Source of the DNA: Saccoglossus kowalevskii
Lineage: Eukaryota; Hemichordata; Enteropneusta; Harrimaniidae
Direction: 5' to 3'
DNA length: 29,124 nt
Assembly (NCBI RefSeq): GCF_000003605.2
Contig: NW_003105102.1
Span: forward strand, 352,393 to 381,516
Shown: positions 19,673 through 29,124 of the stretch, one piece after another
How the letters are laid out: the number at the start of each line of letters is the position of its first letter
Numbering within the stretch: the first letter of the stretch is position 1
The notes under the pieces: model-generated
What the model saw: only the letters and a program-made list of their open reading frames with translations
Told to the model about the DNA's origin: nothing
Database searches by the model: none
Translations under genes and position numbers: made by a program

Positions 19673-20960
19673 CTTTCAACAGATGAATGACCTTAGTAAG
19701 TGAGATGATCATAATCAAACAAGCGGTTTCAGACCGTTTATCAACAGAGCTCCGGCGAGCAATCATGTCCTCCAAGGAACTCCGGGCAGCTCCGCCGATT
19801 TCAATAATTAGTTTTTAATGACGTCACCCGGAAACGGCCTTTTTTCTGTCCGAATACGAACAGGTTCAACTAGTCAAGTAGAAAAGTAGCTGCCCGGTGT
19901 TTGACAAATTAATAGAAATTGATTCTGATTAGTGCCAGTGCGCACAAGTCAACAAAAGCGTCTTAATTATATTCACTCAGTTTGATCTCGATAGTTTGAA
20001 GGAAAATGGTATTTTACTTAGGAAACTGTGTATCGCCATCCAGCGTTTTGTCAAAGTTGCGTAGCCACGAAGTTATGAATTATGGCGTACGAGTTTTAAT
20101 TTCAGTGCGATACACTAAAGTCCGTTTTTATTGATTTCTTTTTTATTTAAATCAGAGCAAGATATTATAGCGCACGTCATGCGATGTTTTACGTCAACAA
20201 TGGAATGTGACACAGACAATATTTACTTTGTGTGTGAAATTTACGTGACTTGGAGAAACACGTACTTGCACTTCAGACCCAGAATTTGCAAGGACACATA
20301 CTATTAGTTCCGTTTTGTCGGCAAAGCACGAGTTTTTATTTCAGTGCGATCTACTGTAATACTTTTTTATAATAGGAAATAATTAAATTCAGTGCTAGCT
20401 ATAACGCAAGTCGTCCTATGTTTACATCGGCAAAGCAACGTGACACAGCAAATATTTAGGTCATCAATTTTGTGAAATCGACAAGAATCTATGAAATAAG
20501 TCAATGGAAACCTTGCTACAATGTTTCAAAATGTAAAAACGTTTACAATGAATGTATAAAGATTTTAGTTTAGTTCGTCCTATTTTTATGTTTTTTTTTG
20601 GGGGGGGGGGGTTAAAATGGGTTTTTAATTTTGTTCCATTCTGTTGGCGAAAACGAGGAGCCGTGCTGAATTTCCAGCTCGTGAATATTCTTGCATGAAT
20701 TTGCAAATCGCTTTGAGTTCCCCCAGAGCCCCGGGGAGCTCCCCGGTGGACAAGGCAGCTCCTCGTAGCTTCCCGGAGCGCCGCGGATACCTGGTCGGAA
20801 ACCGCTGATTTGATTTTGATCACCTCCCTATTTTAATATATTTACCTAAGCTGTACGGATTGTTATTAACATGCACATATGCCAATGGCGCATCAAATAA
20901 CCTTGAAAATAGGGCAGCGGCGTTGATGAACTGACCATACCTCCATGTGAAAAATCGTCC
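19673..20960 (-). other. Possible 5' leader exon, interrupted by a transposon
   Basis: The 3' part (19,673-19,700) ends TCATTCATCTGTTGAAAG|GTAAGC, a strong donor. The 5' part (about 20,842-20,960) contains TTTTCAAGGTTATTTGATGC and CCGTACAGCT. Both parts align, in order, to the uninterrupted segment at 21,935-22,060. The two halves are separated by the element at 19,701-20,828. The function as a leader exon of copy B is inferred from the donor and from the acceptor before exon 1. Confidence 0.4.
19701..20828. mobile_element. Non-autonomous hAT-like element, about 1.1 kb
   Basis: The ends form an imperfect inverted repeat of about 35 bases. The left end is tgagatgatcataatcaaac then aagcggtttcagacc. 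The right end, complemented, is gggaggtgatcaaaatcaaa then tcagcggtttccgacc. The subterminal DNA is GC-rich, with repeated agctcc motifs. There is no transposase. A clean 8-bp target duplication was not found, so hAT is a guess from the TAGGG-like end. Inside, 20,088-20,235 and 20,327-20,462 are diverged copies of one unit (shared atttcagtgcgat, acgtca/acgcaagtc, gtgacacag). It interrupts the putative leader exon. Confidence 0.7.
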
Positions 20961-21934
20961 TAATAATATGGTAAGGTCGGTGGTTCTATTCGAAATTCGA
21001 TAGACACTATTTCATCGGCTCGTATAAACACCTTATATTCCTAATTCATTTCAGTTCATTAACCCAAATGCTTGTATTCCTTGATATGCATTGATTGCTG
21101 AATATTGTCCACAATGTCTCAGTAGGTTCGAGAGTGAATATTTCCAAACGCCAGGTTTGTCGCAGAAAATTTCAAATAACGATTAAAAGGTTCCCGATTC
21201 GAATTCGGCCAAAGCACATTTGTTGCGATAAATATTACATATCTGTGCTACTATCCATCATGGATGACAATCAGTCTTGATTACTGCTTTGTTTGTTTTG
21301 TGGTATATGCAAAACCAGATGAACGATGGCGTGTAATTTAAATATGAACATATTTACGCAGACTAGGCCTATTTCGATTAGAACATTTCGTTTCCCGTTC
21401 TTTTCACTTTCATTGGATATATTAAACCTTTTTTTTTTAAACTGAACCGTACTATACATAGCATAATATCACTAAAAATAAACATTGAATACCCGACATG
21501 GTAGTACACGTTGTACTATTGTGAAATGACTAATATTCACTGCGTTTAAATTTCACTCATTTAGTATTTCAGGCATATCCATATGGTTACAAAATCAAGG
21601 TTTTATCATTTAGATCATGTGTTCTATTGCTAAATTTTGCATATTCACTGGGTTTCAATATAGCACATTTTCCAGTCAGTGAAATAAACAATATTAAAAC
21701 CCAGTGAATAATTACAATAATTAACCCTTTTACAGGACCCGAATTTGTTATGCATGTGAGGTATACCATGAGTCATTCATAATTTAATTTTGGGCCAAAC
21801 AGTTTCAATTGGGATGTGCCCTACTTATACATATAAGTGAAATCTTTAATTGTAAAAAAAAACACATAGTTAATTAAACATTCCCAAAACAAACATTCAT
21901 ATCGTGACATTTCGCATACCAACATATTTCTTAC

Positions 21935-22060
21935 CTTTCAATAGATGAGCGGTATTAATGAACGAAGAAATTATACACCAGCTGTACGAATCATCAGTGA
22001 AATGCGCAGTTGTCAATTGCGCATCAATAACCTTCGCATGACCTTGCAAATATGACACTG
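21935..22060 (-). other. Putative duplicated leader exon, uninterrupted
   Basis: It ends CTCATCTATTGAAAG|GTAAGAAA, a strong donor, and aligns with the interrupted segment at 19,673-20,960 over about 100 bases (shared TATTTGCAAGGT, TTGATGCGC, CGTACAGCT). An open frame of 72 codons (21,897-22,115) runs through it. It would join exon 1 out of frame with the P450 start, and the other copy does not preserve it, so it is treated as non-coding. It may be the first exon of copy B or of a lost paralogue. Confidence 0.4.
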
Positions 22061-22133
22061 GTACTGATAAATAGACCAGTTCTTTTGAGCTCAAAATTCC
22101 ATCGAAAACACCCATGAACTACTATGACCTGAA

Positions 22134-22375
22134 CTGACTATAACTTCGAGTTATGGGATACATACATTTTTGTTTTTATTGAACGTCCACATTTAGTAAC
22201 TCGAACTGTAATTAACAGTTAACCGAACTAGTGCAACATACAATTTTTGTTTTATTTAACGTTGTATATTTCCCGTTCGGTTAATTTAATTTGACCGTGG
22301 ATTCTCGAAAGTTTCTGAAATATGGGCGTGGTCATTTTTGTAACTTAATATTTTCGTAACTCGATGTCCGTCAAT
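22134..22375. repeat. Possible small inverted-repeat element
   Basis: The left edge ttcgagttatgggata (22,145) and the complement of the right edge, atcgagttacgaaaat (22,349-22,364), share the core TCGAGTTA. Inside are two similar strings, catacatttttgttttt and acatacaatttttgtttt. No target duplication or coding frame was found. Confidence 0.3.
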
Positions 22376-25300
22376 CGAACAATTCAGCACCTCTTGCATA
22401 CGTGGCTACGAGTTCTATATCAAACAGAACGCGTGGCGACGAACACCGGTTTTCAACAAATGACCATAAATAACAATGACATATCCTATTTGTATGCACT
22501 GAGTTTAATATGGGTGCCATTTGCTTTTGATTTTTTGTGTCATATTTTATATGTTTTAATCATAATGTTTGTTATGATGAACATTTATTGATAACTAATC
22601 AGATTTCATACAAATTTTCAATATCTATTCCCAAAAATTCTCTGGACTTATATTCGTTTACAATCCTTCTAGTGAAGTATGCTATTTTATCAGAACTCAA
22701 GCGGATGTCATCAACTGGTTTCAAAACTGACGTCCTTATAATCACATGAGAAAATAAGTTACCAATAAAATCATTTTTTGAACACGTGTTTGGCGTGGAA
22801 GCGACCTCGTTTACAGACCATATTTACTGCGTTACTGTGTTGTTATATAATGTACGACAGAATTCCTTGTTGGTGCAGTTATGTTGGTGAGAGTATCGTT
22901 TCTATATATATTTTATGATCTAGATGAATCCATGCTAATCGATTCTATCGTTGTCAAACATACAAATAGTAATACTGATAGTAATTACTAATCACTGATC
23001 AACACCTGCTCGCGATGCGACATGCCAAGTTTGTCCATAGTGTCATTAGTTTATCTTTGAGTGCGAACGACTAGTTCTAACCAAACATTATTTGTGTGGG
23101 CAAAACACGTCGTCGTCAGTAAGCGTTTATTGAAGTTTGTTTGAAAAGTTTGAAAAGGAGCGTATATTATAGGGATTATGCAACTTAAAATAATAACAAA
23201 ATTCGTGAGATTGAAATATATATGGTCGTATTTGATCGACCGAAAACATCAGTGGTTGACAATCTTATCATAACATTCGCGACAACCTTGTCATAACAAT
23301 ATGTGGCATCTTCACTTTCTGTGTACATTTCAAAATTCGCGTTTGTATATTACTACCCCAATGTGTTTATTCCACAGAATCAGAATATGGTAATACTGTT
23401 AGCAATATTGCCGTTGCTGGTTCAAGCTGGCAAAAGCAGTTGAGAAGTGACTAGACGCGTTGGAGAGTTTAGTCTAGAGGCAATTACCAATACAAGTTGT
23501 TTCACCGTTAAAAAACCATTTGTCCAGCGATGAAAATGGATTTTTAATAGGCCTTATATGCAAATGACCGCCGAAATCTTGTTGAGAACGAGAGAGTTCC
23601 TTAAATAAACCCCCCCCCATTGTTCCGCTATGCAAGACCGTCTGAAATGTTCGTGTCTATTATTTTATTGGTATTGTTGCTAATCCAGTTTGTACGCTTT
23701 GTGATGAAATTAGTATTTTTAGAATTGAATCAGAAGTGATGGTGACAAAGTATTATGTGTTAGCGCCGCCTGGTGTTAAATACAAATACATAGCGGAAGA
23801 TATGCTATATTTTGTTTCATTTGTGTAATGAGATAGAACAATGCAATGCCGATAAAGAATCGATCCAATAACAGTTTTTAGTATTTTATGTTACATAACG
23901 TGCATACTAGGACATATTCATTATTATTTTTCTGTAACTATGACCGTAATGACCGTACACAATTCACCGAATCGTTTTTTTCCATGGGAATAGCATTAAG
24001 ATGGTTTACCCCAAACATATAGTGAATATACGTCTCGTAATAAAAATCGCGTGCATCCCGATTTGGTCATATTCAGTATTACAACACTCGGCTATATTGG
24101 CCAGATTGTCACTGACATTCCTTGGGCTAGTATGTGTTGTCCTGGACAATGGCGATACTACTAAGGAATTGTATCAAGTGGTTATTATGATCACGGAAGT
24201 TTCAAAATTCGGAAGGGAAAACAGTTGTCAAATGCGCGGTTGATGTGTTAATACGGCAGACAGTAGAGAAACATGAATTACATCAATTTTCGGCGAAACA
24301 AAATATATGGCATAACGTGGTCATGTCTTATGATGGACAGAGTAAAGTATCACCTTGACAATGATACAAAATGGTGATGAAGAGTATTTTCACGGGGACA
24401 TGCTTATAAAAGATACATATTACTACTATTGGACAAGCTGCCGTTGGAAAAGCGAACGCGTTTTCATTACCTCATTGACCGATTAGATCGCTTATATTCA
24501 TGATAAATATTGCGTTCCATCGTTGATACTATTTGAAAAAATGACATTAGCGTTGGTTTAAATGAATTATAAACCGGTCAAATATTTAACAGCGTGAACA
24601 GCCTATCGGCGAACGCATTGCAGCTGGTGATTTCCTGCATTAAAAGAAACACTGCACACCATTCTGGCAGTAATTTCGCACTGCAATATTTAAAACAACT
24701 GGCCTGAAATTTTCAGTGTGTTGTTGAAAGGGTGTTGTTATTTTAGGCAGTGAAGTCTTAACGCAGGTATGTCAACAGTGGAAACTAGGGAATAATTTTG
24801 TTCTTAAATAAAAAATAATATCATCGAAAACTATATTACATTATAGCGTAGTCGTATTGCGACAGTAACATTTACTAGCTTCAAATAGACTTAGTTTTGA
24901 TCGAATTATGGAAAAATATGCGAAACCCTAACCAATAATAAATTACGCTAATTTTTTTTCAACAATTCGCAATGTATCGTGGAATTTTTATGGCGGAATT
25001 ATATATTCGCTTAGGCCGCAGAGCGCTAGACTGACTTCAGTCGAAAATTAAATTTTTACTAACAACTCCTTTTTAAATAAATTTGCCATGCGAAACTCCA
25101 CGACTTTCAAAATAAAAACATGAGATGAAAAATTATAGGTGTGGTTTAAAATGGTTTCAATGTTTTTACATAGGACATAGTCTCCCTATCGCAGCGACTG
25201 TGCCGATAACGTTACAAACCCCGCATTTTAGAAACGTTTTAGTCATGTAGATATTGTTTAGGTGCAACATGCAAGGAGTAGTTTGCCCAGTGGGTGAATC

Positions 25301-27099
25301 CCCAATCTGGATGAAACGTCAGTGGACATTGTTCTAGCAGTGTATCTAATGCAAGATGGAGCTTTGTCAATCTGTTAGGACGTCCTCATCATTATTTTAC
25401 TATTTACAAACTAACATACATTATATTACAGTCGCAGTCAGCGAATCGTTTATTTAGTTACAGAGGTCAAATTTTGATTAAATCTACTATAAAGCTACCA
25501 TTTATACAAATCATTACCAAATGAAACACTAGTTGAGATGCAAAATCTAGTCTCGGTTCAGCAAAACTTCAGTGAAATCGTGTTTCCATCAACTTATATA
25601 GATCGATTAAAGGATTTATTCATGCTCTCTGATGCATCTGTATAAAATTAAAAAATTATAATTAAAAAACTGTCTTATGTATCGTTTGATTCTTAACACG
25701 GGTTTGAAAATGGGTTATTAAGTTGGTGGCAAGCCGCTGCTCTCCATGGCGAGATCTGGCCGTATAACTGTGACGTTGTTTCTGAACAGTTACAATATCA
25801 CACGTATACTCGGAACAGTATTTCTTTGTACATTGCTATTACATTTATACACTTCAGAACTACAAACACAATAAAATGCTGGTTTAGAATACAGGAATGG
25901 TGGTCACTGTATTGTTTATTTGGCTCTACAGTCGATTGTAAGTTTATAGGATGGTACTGTATTTACGCATCGGTTGTTATGATCAGCGCTCCACCAATCT
26001 GCATTATATTGCAGTATTCTCGTAATAATATGAAAATAATTTTCGGAGCATAATTACGTGCGAGATAATGCCAATTTTACTTAACCTTAATAACATCTAA
26101 CCCCTCTCAAGTTTTTTGTTTGTTGCAGTCAACTGCACAACACCTTATCGCAGTAGAGACGCAAACTTATACACGAATAAATGTATTCTTATTTAAATAA
26201 AACTATTAAAGAATCATTATGAAAGTGATAAATCATAGAGTTTTGTATCCCTTTAAGTTGTACCAAAATAGAATGTTGTGACTGTTGTCACGTGGTATCT
26301 AGATCGTCAACTTAAGTGTGTATATTTTCTTGAAATCGAAAAAATGCTAAAAGGAATCAATTGGCGATCAAAGCTATATATAGTAGTGAGTTAGTAGTGT
26401 TGCCCAGTATACCATTTTATGGAGCAGAGAGGCGGGCATGCAGTGACCTGTCAACTTTACTCAGAATGTTCGACTTCGTATCATTTATTGGGTATTACAA
26501 CAATTGCCCCGGAATGTCACGAGTCACTGAACTGTAATGTCAACCGGATGAGTGTTCTTACCCTTCTAAAACAAGACGGAAATCGTCGGCTGTGTAAATG
26601 TGAGTAACGTGAAAGCAGAATAACATAGCAGCTCCAGCTTCGTCATAGTATTGATTGAGCTAGACTTTTGAATACTTCCATTATTAATACATTGCTATAT
26701 AATGTGTAGAAACCTCTTCTCCTCTGAATTTGTTAAACAATGGCAATGAGCTCGTAATACGGTATTTACCAATCAGTAATTATATACCTCTGGGTATATA
26801 AAGGTTATATTTATATTAATAGGTGGTATTGTAATATTTGTTTGTTGTGTGGGTAATATGAGGATTTATGTATTTTGGGGGTAATTAATTTATCACATTA
26901 ATATAATATAATTGTTGTAATGACATTAATAAAAGTCACGTGACGCAAATGCACTCAATCATAATGCGTCAGTCTAATCATAATACTAAAAACATTTACA
27001 CAGTTCCCAACGCTTTGCTCATTACTACATAGCAGGTTCAACGAAGGCTATAAAAACCGTGTTCGCAATTTAAAACGTAATTACCACATAGCAATACAG
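22376..27099. other. Long gene-free region
   Basis: I see no recognisable gene or RNA. Open frames of 60-80 codons (for example 24,001-24,243, 25,826-26,053 and 26,419-26,607) have no family resemblance and no consistent splice context. Minor features are a run of c near 23,610 and the second copy of tccacagaatcagaatat near 23,373. It separates the upstream side of copy B from copy C and may hold relics too decayed to see. Confidence 0.5.
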
Positions 27100-27280
27100 A
27101 ATTTAAACATAATTGCACCTACTTTGCATGCAATTTTCCCAAATGTCCACGTAATTTAACAAATATACACACAACTGCGCAGACTTACTATACAATTGAA
27201 CAAACTTTGTATGTAACTTTACAAAACTTTGCAGACGTTCTCATAACTTCACAAATGTTGCATGCAATTTCATGACTTGC
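27100..27280. repeat. Degenerate minisatellite, period about 21
   Basis: Successive units such as attgcacctactttgcatgc, attttcccaaatgtccacgt, attgaacaaactttgtatgt, actttacaaaactttgcaga and acttcacaaatgttgcatgc can be stacked at about 21-base spacing, with a shared core near ACAAACTTTGCATGCA. The units are strongly diverged, so this is an old array. Confidence 0.65.
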
Positions 27281-27339
27281 CAAAAGCAATTATAGAAATT
27301 TGCCAAAAGCAAATTACAGAAAAACAACAAATCATAATA

Positions 27340-28140
27340 TGAATATTATATCATATTTGGGAAGATAACAATTATTGCACTCTCTTTCAAAAAGTGCGAC
27401 CGAGTTTGCTAATATTTGAGCTACCCTAAAATTGTTATACTGCACTTCATTGGTGATACTTAAAGTTGCATAATCATTTGTCTTTCTGTGTCACAATGTT
27501 TGGACAAATTATGGCAAAAACTGAGAAAATGAATTGTAAATTATACAATAAACTGTCAAAGCAATTTGTGTCTTATGACAGTTGGGTATGGAAAAAAACG
27601 ATTAATTGTAGCGATTAATATTAATGCAATCTTTTCATCAGAAACCTACACCACATGAGATTTCAGGTGAATACTGCGTGCAATGTCTTTTTTCTAGTGC
27701 GTATTCCGTAGTGCTAATATTTTGTCTGAATAGTGTACTTTGATAACATTCTAAACAGTTGAATTTTCACATGAAATACTTTTACAACTTTTCAGTTTTA
27801 CATTAAAACTCATTACGTGAAACACGTTGACGGTGTCCATTTAATTGGGACTGTCTTCATCGTTAAAATAATATTTTAAATTGAAATAGATCCAAAATTA
27901 AAAATGAAAAAAATGAAAAAACAGAAGCAGTATATTATATGTGTACAGTTTATTAGGATGCGATACAAACATTGAACATTGCTGAGTCTAATGCACGATA
28001 TAAACGTTAGCAGTATTTTACTTTAACACTCCGTGTGCAGCAGGTGCGGAGATATCCCATAACTAAGGTTAAAAATCAGAAATTGTAATGAACATCAACA
28101 AATGTCGTGAAACTCGTTGTTCCTGGTATGACTAGAATCA
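27340..28140. repeat. 3' flank of copy C, duplicate of the copy B flank
   Basis: It aligns piecewise with 10,440-11,563, ending at gttgttcctggtatgacta, where copy B carries the 587-bp element. It shows that copies B and C come from one duplicated block. No gene is seen. Confidence 0.75.
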
Positions 28141-28160
28141 AACTATTCACCAACAAGAAT

Positions 28161-28901
28161 GTATATTACTTCGTCTCTTTCAATGGCAATAACTTCATAC
28201 GAAGCTATGCTAACTGTGTTCATATTTTGACGATTTGGCAGTCATTTTGTGTTCCTGAACTTTTGAAATAATTTCCGCTGATGGGTATGTTATTTTCAAT
28301 TTTCGCGAGAATGTCAGCTATATTTGAGTCTCTGACAGAGCACACATCGCTTGTTTGATAACCTTCAACAGCGGTTTCGCTATGGGAATACACGGACGAT
28401 TACTAGAACCTCAACCCCAATCAGGCCGCTAAATACCGCTGGCGTCCACGTGGCCGTAATTTAACTATCTATTATAACGTTTTTTTGAAAAAATTAGTTA
28501 ACAGATACACATCACAAAGGATAGTTTAGACGATGTTTTGAATAAAAGTAATCTGTTTGTTCATTGTGGGGTGCATAGTGACTAATATAAACCCAACTGA
28601 TTTTTCGCAGTTTTAACATCAATTCTATGTTTCAATGATTAGCGCTTTTAACTCACTTTTAACTGATAGATATTCCGACACAGAAAGTATGTTCATCGAC
28701 AGCTGTGACCAATAAAACCTTGAAAAAAAAATAGAAAATATGCAACATGTAATATCAAGTGATAGTTGAAAGTGATGTGATGACATTCGATATATACTTT
28801 ACCTAGACGAAACTGTTTTGGTTTGTCCCAATGTTTCACATCGAAATGGACATTCCAAACATTACACCAAATCCACGTATTCTTCGGTAGTGCGTATCCA
28901 C
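28161..28901 (-). pseudogene. P450 copy C, exon 8 and the tail of exon 9
   Basis: Exon 8 (28,803-28,901, acceptor CACAG, donor G|GTAAAG) is open and encodes GGYALPKNTWIWCNVWNVHF and KHWDKPKQFRL. The Pro of the FRPERF motif is Leu here. Of exon 9, only SYEVIAIERDE (about 28,161-28,206) remains, and its stop codon is changed so the frame runs on. The heme loop is missing between 28,208 and 28,800. Earlier exons would lie beyond the window. Intron DNA on both sides of exon 8 also aligns with copy B. Probably non-functional. Confidence 0.8.
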
Positions 28902-28993
28902 CTGTGTTATATTGAAAAAAAAAAACGTCTAGTTGTTTTGCTGTCCATTATTTGTGGGTCTTTTCATTCACTAAGTCTTGCGTTTATTTGTGT

Positions 28994-29124
28994 TTTGCCA
29001 CCTCTTTTCAGTACTTTGCCACACTTTTCAATACTTTGCCACACTTTTCAATACTTTGCCACACACTTTCAATACTTTGCCACACTTTTCAATACTTTGC
29101 CACACTTTCCAAAACTTTGCCACA
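28994..29124. repeat. Minisatellite, period 20, cut by window edge
   Basis: More than six units of ctttgccacacttttcaata, with small variants, run to the end of the window. The array lies in the intron upstream of copy C exon 8. Its start replaces sequence that in copy B intron 7 continues without a repeat. Confidence 0.9.

Noticed and set aside
20464-20823. A 119-codon minus-strand frame
   Set aside because: It lies in the hAT-like element, covers its inverted repeat and GC-rich end, includes a homopolymer run and matches no transposase.
21185-21215. A ggttcccgattcgaattcgg string recalling a tRNA T-arm
   Set aside because: No acceptor, D or anticodon arms could be found around it.
21897-22115. 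A 72-codon minus-strand frame as an extra N-terminus of the P450
   Set aside because: Splicing its donor to the acceptor before exon 1 joins the P450 start out of frame, and the paralogous segment does not keep the frame.
24001-24243. An 80-codon plus-strand frame as a gene
   Set aside because: It has no recognisable domain, splice context or paralogue in the window. Frames this long are expected by chance in 29 kb.
28994-29124. Regular repeats as a CRISPR array
   Set aside because: The units abut with no unique spacers and the DNA is animal. It is a minisatellite.

Overview
This is animal (metazoan) nuclear DNA, AT-rich and intron-rich. It carries one complete multi-exon cytochrome P450 gene, two broken P450 relatives, several DNA-transposon remnants and a decayed Polinton/Maverick element. 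The P450 resembles the animal clan-2 group that includes CYP17 and CYP1. Together with a Polinton, this fits an invertebrate, perhaps a deuterostome such as a hemichordate, echinoderm or lancelet. The species cannot be fixed from the window. No bacterial-type genes, rRNA, tRNA or CRISPR were seen.

Layout. About 0.3-4.75 kb: a compressed, dead Polinton with all recognisable genes on the minus strand. From high to low coordinate these are DNA polymerase B, packaging ATPase, two small conserved Polinton proteins, integrase, a small basic protein, a capsid-type protein and an adenain-like protease. Most are broken by stops and frameshifts. About 5.2-8.9 kb: a plus-strand P450 pseudogene (copy A) keeping relics of exons 4-9. 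About 8.9-12.2 kb: gene-free DNA, including a 587-bp TA-flanked transposon just beyond the end of the next gene. 12,185-19,002: the intact minus-strand P450 gene (copy B), nine coding exons, 508 residues, with every splice site GT-AG. Copies A and B converge tail to tail. About 19.0-22.1 kb: possible 5' leader exons, one split by a hAT-like element of about 1.1 kb. About 22.1-27.1 kb: no recognisable gene. About 27.1-29.1 kb: a degenerate 21-bp minisatellite, then a diverged duplicate of the 3' part and flank of copy B (copy C, minus strand), then a 20-bp minisatellite cut by the window edge.

Interpretation. The window is a local P450 birth-and-death cluster in a transposon-rich setting. Paralogue alignments inside the window date some events. 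The 587-bp element has an empty site in copy C. Copy B intron 5 holds a decayed extra copy of the start of exon 6. The 50-N assembly gap in intron 8 is flanked by nearly the same sequence on both sides, so it is probably artificial. The intact protein has the heme, ExxR and PERF motifs but has Ile where the I-helix catalytic Thr normally sits.
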